Shown here: in pieces, positions 52,816 to 57,004 of the stretch
Numbering within the stretch: position 1 is the first letter of the stretch
Layout: every line of letters begins with the position of its first letter
NCBI RefSeq assembly: GCF_014696345.1
Contig: NZ_JACJPY010000019.1
Location: forward strand, 1-57,004
Direction: 5' to 3'
DNA length: 57,004 nucleotides
Origin: Pseudanabaena cinerea FACHB-1277
Lineage (GTDB): Bacteria > Cyanobacteriota > Cyanobacteriia > Pseudanabaenales > Pseudanabaenaceae
Made by a program: the position numbers and the translations under genes
Notes under the pieces: model-generated
The model's input: only the letters and a program-made list of their open reading frames with translations
The model's database searches: none
What the model was told of the DNA's origin: nothing

Positions 52816-53571
52816 ATGAATGTTTTTATTTTTGATATTGACGGGGTAATTCGTGATGTGTCGGGTTCCTATCGGCGGGCTTTGGCGGATACGGTTGAGC
52901 ATTTTGTGTTGCATCTGACGGGCGATCGCTATCGTCCTAGCTCAGAAGATATTGATGATCTCAAGGCGGAGGGGACTTGGAATAATGATTGGGAGGCTTC
53001 GCAAGAGTTGATTTTGCGCTATCTCAAGGGGCGATCGCTTACAGTTAGCTATGAGGAGATTGTGGCATTCTTTCAGGGGCGCTATCGCGGTAAGCGATCG
53101 GATTGGACAGATGGTTATATCGCCTCTGAGCCGTTGATTGCTAACAAAGAATATTTTGTGAATTTGACTGCATCGGGAGTGGGTTGGGGTTTTTTTAGTG
53201 GTGCAACTAGGGCTTCGGCTGGTTATGTGTTGGGAAGGTTGGAGATTGCTAATCCTGTGCTGGTGGCGATGGAGGATGCCCCAGGCAAGCCCGATCCAAC
53301 GGGACTTTTGGTGGCGGTTCGGCAGATTGCGGCGATGGGCAAGGATGAGATCGAGCAGGTGGTGTATGTGGGGGATACGGTGGCGGATATGCTGACGGTG
53401 GTTAAGGCGCGTGATTATGAACCGAATTATCAATATGTTGCGGTGGGGGTAATTCCGCCCCACGTGAGGGATCGTGATCGTTATGCAGATTTATTAAGGG
53501 CTAATGGTGCGGATCTCGTTTTAAATAATGTTTTGGAGTTAGAGACAAGTTTCCAATCAAGAAACGGCTAA
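52816..53571 (+). CDS. HAD-superfamily phosphatase (TIGR01548-like)
   Basis: A 251-aa HAD subfamily IA hydrolase. FIFDIDGVIRDVSGSYRRAL holds the nucleophile Asp and acid/base Asp (D-x-D-G-V), GWGFFSGATRASAGYVL the motif II Ser/Thr, AMEDAPGKPDPTGL the Lys, and VVYVGDTVADMLTVVKA the motif IV Asp. The family is widespread in cyanobacteria and plants; some members are annotated as histidinol-phosphate phosphatase-like, but the substrate is unproven. Confidence 0.85.
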   Translation: MNVFIFDIDGVIRDVSGSYRRALADTVEHFVLHLTGDRYRPSSEDIDDLKAEGTWNNDWEASQELILRYLKGRSLTVSYEEIVAFFQGRYRGKRSDWTDGYIASEPLIANKEYFVNLTASGVGWGFFSGATRASAGYVLGRLEIANPVLVAMEDAPGKPDPTGLLVAVRQIAAMGKDEIEQVVYVGDTVADMLTVVKARDYEPNYQYVAVGVIPPHVRDRDRYADLLRANGADLVLNNVLELETSFQSRNG

Positions 53572-53632
53572 TCTATAAAAATCACAAAAAAATTACAAAC
53601 GGCGCATTGCGCCGCTTATGATTTTTCGGGTT

Positions 53633-54904
53633 TTAAGGTAACTTTTTCGATTCTTGATCGAGGAGATCCTGTTCGGTGGTGTATGCCAGATTATTTTGAT
53701 CAATTACTTCTTGCTTGGTGGCAAATTTACGCGCAAAGGCTAACTTTTGGCGTAGGTTGGGGGATGCGGCGGCTAGTTGTTCGGCACGGGCGGCACGTTT
53801 GGCATTGCGATCGCTGATTCCTTGATTTAAAAATTGCAAAACCAAGTAACGGACTAGGGGTGTTGATAAAAACAACACTGCATAGGTAATCAAAAAGCCA
53901 TAGGATGCTTTGATAAAACCAAGGAAGCCCACAAGAGATTTTGCCAATCGGGGATCGCCCAATAAACTACCTAAGTAAAGCGCAGCGACTAGATAAAAAA
54001 CACCTAAGCCGATCGCTAGGGCAATTTTGCCAGCAGGGGCTTGGCTAAATTTCCAGAGCTTTTCTTGGAGATAATTGCCAGAGGTGGTAGCTAGGCGCTT
54101 CGAGGCGACTTTTTGTAGTTCAGGAAATTTATAGGCGATCGTGCCTGCTTCGCTGACTTCGGGGAAGCCGTTAAATTTGGCTAAAACAGGGATGACAAAA
54201 TATTCATCTCCCTCTAGACGGCTAGTTTCATCCAGATAAGGAGCGATTTGTTCGGCAATGACCACACCATTATTGCTACGGATCATCGCTGCAATTTCGC
54301 GCCAACGCCGTTCTTCGAGGTCAGCATTGGGGTTGCCGTCACCAAACAAAAATGAGAACACACTTTCTAAAAAGCCCATTTCATTGGGATCGCGTTGGCG
54401 GATCTGTTCGGGCTCGTAGTAGTAGGGGTCAAACATGATGAAGGGGTTGCCAAAGGGATTGCCCCATCCGCCTAGCCAGATAAAGCCACCACCACCGCGA
54501 TCGCTGCGACGGTCATCCCGATCGTTGTCGTTGCGGTTTTGACTTTGCAATGCGATCGTGGCGGCGATGATCCCTAAAACCACGATCACAATCGAAACAA
54601 TCAATAAAATCCCAAAGGAGGCTCGGATCGCCCAAAAAAGCCATTTCCAAACCCCTTTCAGCCATTCTTGGACTTGAAGTTTAAAAGAACGGCTAATTAA
54701 AATATTCCGAAAGTCTGGGGCAAACTTATAGGCAATTTCCCCCGACTCAGCAACTTGGAGGTTGCCCCCTGTTTCTGAGGCAAGGGCTAAGACTTCACGC
54801 TGGGCGGTATTGAGATCTAGTCCAGATTGCGCCGCTACATCACCGATGGTGACACGATAATTAAGTTTTTCGACGGCTTCCATCACTGCGGTACGAGATG
54901 TCAT
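53633..54904 (-). CDS. Conserved cyanobacterial membrane protein with duplicated N-terminal-type domain
   Basis: A 423-aa protein. Residues ~1-75 (NYRVTIGDVAAQSGLDLNTA, GNLQVAESGEIAYKFAPDFR) form a small winged-helix-like unit, and ~240-300 (NNGVVIAEQIAPYLDE, GFPEVSEAGTIAYKFPELQK) repeat it, each ending with GxIAYKFP/A. Hydrophobic helices follow each unit (~95-120, ~315-375). A Gly/Asn/Asp-rich insert (RNDNDRDDRRSDRGGGGFIW) lies between. I recognise it as a broadly conserved cyanobacterial type of unknown function. A single gene, leftward, converging with the HAD gene. Confidence 0.7.
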   Translation of the reverse strand: MTSRTAVMEAVEKLNYRVTIGDVAAQSGLDLNTAQREVLALASETGGNLQVAESGEIAYKFAPDFRNILISRSFKLQVQEWLKGVWKWLFWAIRASFGILLIVSIVIVVLGIIAATIALQSQNRNDNDRDDRRSDRGGGGFIWLGGWGNPFGNPFIMFDPYYYEPEQIRQRDPNEMGFLESVFSFLFGDGNPNADLEERRWREIAAMIRSNNGVVIAEQIAPYLDETSRLEGDEYFVIPVLAKFNGFPEVSEAGTIAYKFPELQKVASKRLATTSGNYLQEKLWKFSQAPAGKIALAIGLGVFYLVAALYLGSLLGDPRLAKSLVGFLGFIKASYGFLITYAVLFLSTPLVRYLVLQFLNQGISDRNAKRAARAEQLAAASPNLRQKLAFARKFATKQEVIDQNNLAYTTEQDLLDQESKKLP

Positions 54905-55090
54905 AGGCTTTTACTGATTTAACGGCTAATACCAATTCTATGACATCCACCTCCTTGATTAACGCAATGGGAATTTCAAAGACGACTTAAATCTATCGTC
55001 AACTTGGTAGTGTTTTAGATTTGTTGGACAAGGGAATCTAATAAAAGATGCGATCGCCCCTAATCTCACAATGTCATAAATCATCGCGAA

Positions 55091-55165
55091 TATTAGCTAA
55101 AATGTTGTGGTGCTAAAATTGATTGGCGATCGCTCAAGTTAACCAGCGCAAACGATTATGTTACA
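55091..55165 (+). repeat. Toxin-antitoxin cassette left flank, copy 1
   Basis: 75 bp that recur at 56117-56191 with 5 differences (70/75). They contain AGCTAAAATGTTGT, a HIP1 site (GGCGATCGCT) and AAGTTAACCAGCGCAAAC, and run into the first codons of the next gene (ATGTTACA). They probably contain the promoter of the cassette. Confidence 0.85.
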
Positions 55166-55391
55166 GACAATCCAAGGAATATATCGGAACGGTAAGATCG
55201 AGTTAGCAGAAATCCCTCAAGACATTACGGAGAGCCAAGTTTTTGTGACTTTCTTTAAGCCTGAGTCAGTTAGTCTCGCTAGTCAGTTTATGTCGTTTGG
55301 GATGTTTTCAGGTTCTCAACAATCGACTGAAGCTGATTTTAAAGATGGTGATTTAGAGTACAATCATATTGAAATCGTAAAAACATACTAA
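55158..55391 (+). CDS. DUF104-like antitoxin-type protein
   Basis: A 77-aa protein starting MLQTIQGIYRNGKIELAEIP, the beta-hairpin start of AF2212/DUF104-type antitoxins that normally precede a PIN toxin. No PIN gene follows; instead an antitoxin-toxin pair of another type begins 16 bp later. The start codon lies inside the repeated left flank. Confidence 0.6.
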   Translation: MLQTIQGIYRNGKIELAEIPQDITESQVFVTFFKPESVSLASQFMSFGMFSGSQQSTEADFKDGDLEYNHIEIVKTY

Positions 55392-55407
55392 TTTAGATCG
55401 TGAGTAT

Positions 55408-55635
55408 ATGAACATTAAGTTAGATTTACCCAATCTATTAGAGCAAGAGTTATCTTTGGAAGCTACAAGGCTAAACGTATCTCTTTCTGATTATATTCTC
55501 AAGATTTTGACGCTGAGACGTGATTGGTTAGAGGAAGTGGAAGATGCTGAAGATCTTGCCGATGCGAGTATTGCTTTACTGGAAGATGGCTTTATCCCTT
55601 TGATGGATGTAAAAAGGGAATTAGGAATTAGTTAG
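55408..55635 (+). CDS. Antitoxin of a RelE/ParE-type pair
   Basis: A 75-aa protein with an N-terminal ribbon-helix-helix-like part (INIKLDLP-type strand, LEQELSLEATRLNVSLSDYI) and an acidic tail (EDAEDLADASIALLEDGFIP). Its stop TAG is directly followed by the toxin ATG, which indicates a coupled operon. It should neutralise the toxin by binding with its tail and repress the promoter. Confidence 0.75.
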   Translation: MNIKLDLPNLLEQELSLEATRLNVSLSDYILKILTLRRDWLEEVEDAEDLADASIALLEDGFIPLMDVKRELGIS

Positions 55636-55896
55636 ATGTCATACGAAGTTGGGTTTAAGCCTTCTGCTTTGCGAGAAGTTCGCAAGTTGGATGAGGTTAC
55701 ACGCAAGGCTATTATTTCAGAAGTTGAGTTGCTTGCGGATAATCCTCGTCCTGATGGTTGCAAGAAGTTAAAGGGAGAAAGTAATTTATATAGAATTCGG
55801 ATTTTGGGTAATTATCGTGTTGTCTATGAAATACAGGATCGGCGGTTGATTGTGACTGTTGTTAAGGTTGGTCATCGACGTGATGTATATCAATAG
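55636..55896 (+). CDS. RelE/ParE superfamily toxin
   Basis: An 86-aa toxin. VGFKPSALREVRKLDEVTRK, GCKKLKGESNLYRIRILGNY and RVVYEIQDRRLIVTVVKVGH with the final RRDVYQ are the RelE fold blocks. Basic residues (R in YRIR and RVVY, H-R-R near the end) fit the ribosome-dependent mRNA-cleaving RelE type. The stop codon touches the HIP1 site that starts the recD2 fragment. Confidence 0.88.
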   Translation: MSYEVGFKPSALREVRKLDEVTRKAIISEVELLADNPRPDGCKKLKGESNLYRIRILGNYRVVYEIQDRRLIVTVVKVGHRRDVYQ

Positions 55897-56117
55897 CGAT
55901 CGCCATGTGCCTTCTAGAGCGAGAGTCTGTCCTGCTTGATTGGCAAAGTTACCGACTACGGTGATTAGGTCTTGAGCCTTGGGTACTTTTAGCCGCGCTA
56001 CGGTATAGCCTGTCTCTTCGGAGTGAAAGGTGAGGCGTTCGATGATGCCTTGGAGATAGTCGGTGTTGTCAGGCATAAGCCATAAGGACGGATAAATGTA
56101 GCGATCGCTTTACCATT
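55896..56117 (-). pseudogene. 5' fragment of a recD2-like helicase gene, copy 1
   Basis: On the reverse strand a frame starting at 56076 encodes ~60 residues: LQGIIERLTFHSEETGYTVA, RLKVPKAQDLITVVGNFA and QTLALEGTW. This is the N-terminal OB-like part of RecD2-type DNA helicases. It is bounded by GCGATCGC on the coding side (55896-55903) and has another at the upstream side (56101-56108). Nothing after GTWRS is helicase-like. It lacks one codon (Ile) present in copy 2. It cannot make a helicase. Confidence 0.8.
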
Positions 56118-56191
56118 ATTAGCTAAAATGTTGTAGTGCTACAATTGATTGGCGATTGCTCAAGTTAACCAGCGCAAACAATTATTTTACA
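56117..56191 (+). repeat. Toxin-antitoxin cassette left flank, copy 2
   Basis: Matches 55091-55165 at 70 of 75 positions. The HIP1 site is mutated (GGCGATTGCT), and the codon equivalent to the ATG of the first gene is ATT here. The flank therefore no longer starts a DUF104-like gene but precedes a different cassette. Confidence 0.85.
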
Positions 56192-56206
56192 TAGAAATCT
56201 AAAACG

Positions 56207-56404
56207 ATGACTATTCAACAAATTGAGTCGGCTATATTAGAACTTCCTCCTAGCGAATTTCGCAAAGTTATTGATTGGCTATTGGATTTAGATTATCAAC
56301 GTTGGGATGAGGAGTTAGAGAGTGATATTGAGTCTGGGAAGTTAGATTTTCTAGCACAGGAAGCGATTGAGGATTTTGAAAATGGATTTTGCAAGCAAAT
56401 CTAA
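56207..56404 (+). CDS. Small acidic antitoxin
   Basis: A 65-aa acidic protein (MTIQQIESAILELPPSEFRK, ELESDIESGKLDFLAQEAIE). This layout is common for antitoxins paired with ParE/RelE-type toxins in cyanobacteria. Its stop TAA shares one base with the next ATG (TAATG), so the two are translationally coupled. Confidence 0.75.
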   Translation: MTIQQIESAILELPPSEFRKVIDWLLDLDYQRWDEELESDIESGKLDFLAQEAIEDFENGFCKQI

Positions 56405-56658
56405 TGCACTTCACAACCAGACGATTTTGGGGATATTACAAGGCTTTACCTGAAACTATTCAGGAGATTGCTGATCAAAGTTATGAGTTACTAAAAACCA
56501 ATCCATCACATCCATCTTTGCACTTAAAGAGAGTTGGGAAGTATTGGTCAGTCAGAATTAGTAAGGAATATCGGGCAGTGGGAATTGAGGTTGAGAAGGG
56601 TATTTCTTGGTTTTGGATTGGTACGCACGCTGAGTATGAACGTCTCATTGGGAAGTGA
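56404..56658 (+). CDS. ParE/RelE-like toxin
   Basis: An 84-aa protein with RRFWGYYKALPETIQEIADQ, HPSLHLKRVGKYWSVRISKE and YRAVGIEVEKGISWFWIGTH followed by AEYERLI. This is the compact RelE-like fold in which VRISKEYRA replaces the RIR-x-YR block. It is a different type from the toxin of the first cassette. Start ATG 56404 overlaps the antitoxin stop; an earlier in-frame start would run into the antitoxin gene. Confidence 0.82.
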   Translation: MHFTTRRFWGYYKALPETIQEIADQSYELLKTNPSHPSLHLKRVGKYWSVRISKEYRAVGIEVEKGISWFWIGTHAEYERLIGK

Positions 56659-56668
56659 TAATATTTGG

Positions 56669-56893
56669 GCGATCGCCATGTGCCTTCTAGGGCGAGTGTC
56701 TGTCCTGCTTGGATATTGGCAAAGTTACCGACTACGGTGATTAGGTCTTGAGCCTTGGGTACTTTTAGCCGCGCTACGGTATAACCTGTCTCTTCGGAGT
56801 GGAAGGTGAGGCGTTCGATGATGCCTTGGAGGTAGTCGGTGTTGTCAGGCATAAGCCATAAGGACGGATAAGTTTAGCGATCGCTTTACCATT
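56669..56893 (-). pseudogene. 5' fragment of a recD2-like helicase gene, copy 2
   Basis: Near-identical to 55896-56117 on the same strand, with start at 56852 and the same cut after GTWRS at a GCGATCGC site (56669-56676). It retains the extra Ile codon (GNFANIQAGQTL), so it is the less altered copy. Its upstream side ends exactly at the IS inverted repeat, which shows that the IS inserted into the leader of this fragment. Confidence 0.82.
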
Positions 56894-56919
56894 TCGCTCA
56901 TGTGGGTAAATAGGTGAAA
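56893..56919 (+). repeat. Left terminal inverted repeat of the IS1595-family element
   Basis: 27 bp identical to the reverse complement of 122-148. The flanking TTACCATT on the left belongs to the target. Just inside, GAAATGGTAAA happens to pair with TTTACCATTTC at the junction, giving a larger palindrome at 56886-56924 that is partly target sequence. Confidence 0.85.
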
Positions 56920-56963
56920 TGGTAAAATAGGAAAAAAGTTTTGACGCAACAACAGACATAAAC

Positions 56964-57004
56964 ATGATCAAGTTTCCCCTAACTGAACTGTTAGACGATC
57001 AAGC
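56964..57004 (+). CDS. IS1595-family transposase, first 13 codons
   Basis: MIKFPLTELLDDQ, then the window ends. The pattern 'F-P-h-x-x-L-h-D-(D/E)' is the usual start of ISXO2-type transposases. It begins 45 bp inside the left inverted repeat and has the same orientation as the transposase end at position 3. The rest of the gene is not in the window. Confidence 0.65.
   Translation, partial: MIKFPLTELLDDQ

Noticed and set aside
56481-56852. Full 123-aa leftward protein across the second recD2 fragment
   Set aside because: Helicase similarity ends after about 61 residues; the rest is antisense to the toxin gene.

Overview
The window is chromosomal DNA from a cyanobacterium. It contains psbD and psbC (photosystem II D2 and CP43), petN, the plastid-shared genes ycf35, ycf46 and PSRP-3/ycf65, and very many copies of the cyanobacterial octamer GCGATCGC (HIP1). 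Gene content and style would fit a filamentous Pseudanabaena-like genome, but that placement is inference. Both ends lie inside copies of the same IS1595 (ISXO2-like) insertion sequence, so the window is probably one draft contig bounded by a repeat.

Layout. 0-0.5 kb: IS end inserted into an alkaline phosphatase gene. 0.7-9.4 kb: accessory genes, namely a frameshifted Rpn-type nuclease, a YaaW-like protein, an M61 peptidase, and a duplicated pentapeptide/membrane protein pair enclosing a Uma2 gene and an orphan ParD-like antitoxin; a 213-bp inverted-repeat element sits exactly at the start codon of one paralogue. 9.4-15.8 kb: core genes (MFS carrier, exported pentapeptide protein, TerC, gcvH, tRNA-Ser, ycf35-ycf46). 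15.9-19.4 kb: an accessory patch with a decayed ABC ATPase, two near-identical Uma2 genes around an aspartic protease, and small proteins. 19.6-31.5 kb: an AT-rich surface-polysaccharide cluster with an ABC-2 exporter (Wzm/Wzt with a C-terminal cargo domain), five methyltransferase-like genes including a tandem triplication, and two glycosyltransferase genes. 31.5-32.6 kb: debris. 32.6-36.1 kb: sterol-desaturase-like, ArsM-like and mercuric-reductase-like genes, suggesting arsenic metabolism. 36.3-42 kb: a small protein, a TrkA-type channel-like protein, a CHASE2-cyclase and a DUF928 protein. 42.3-54.9 kb: core genes (petN, a 42-aa membrane protein, ribBA, trpE, a GAF-PP2C phosphatase, initiator tRNA, nagA, psbD, psbC, PSRP-3, a HAD phosphatase, a cyanobacterial membrane protein). 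55-57 kb: two different toxin-antitoxin cassettes, each between the same 75-bp left flank and the same ~222-bp right flank made of the 5' end of a recD2-like helicase gene, followed by the second IS copy.

How parts work together. The 19.6-31.5 kb cluster reads as an ABC-transporter-dependent glycan pathway: glycosyltransferases build the chain, methyltransferases may modify or cap it, and the Wzt C-terminal domain may recognise the finished end. The most unusual features are (1) the toxin-antitoxin array with constant flanks and variable cargo, (2) the tandem methyltransferase-like family with a fused third copy, (3) the pentapeptide-membrane-pentapeptide proteins with a long C-terminal tail, and (4) a psbD-psbC pair separated by 204 bp instead of overlapping.
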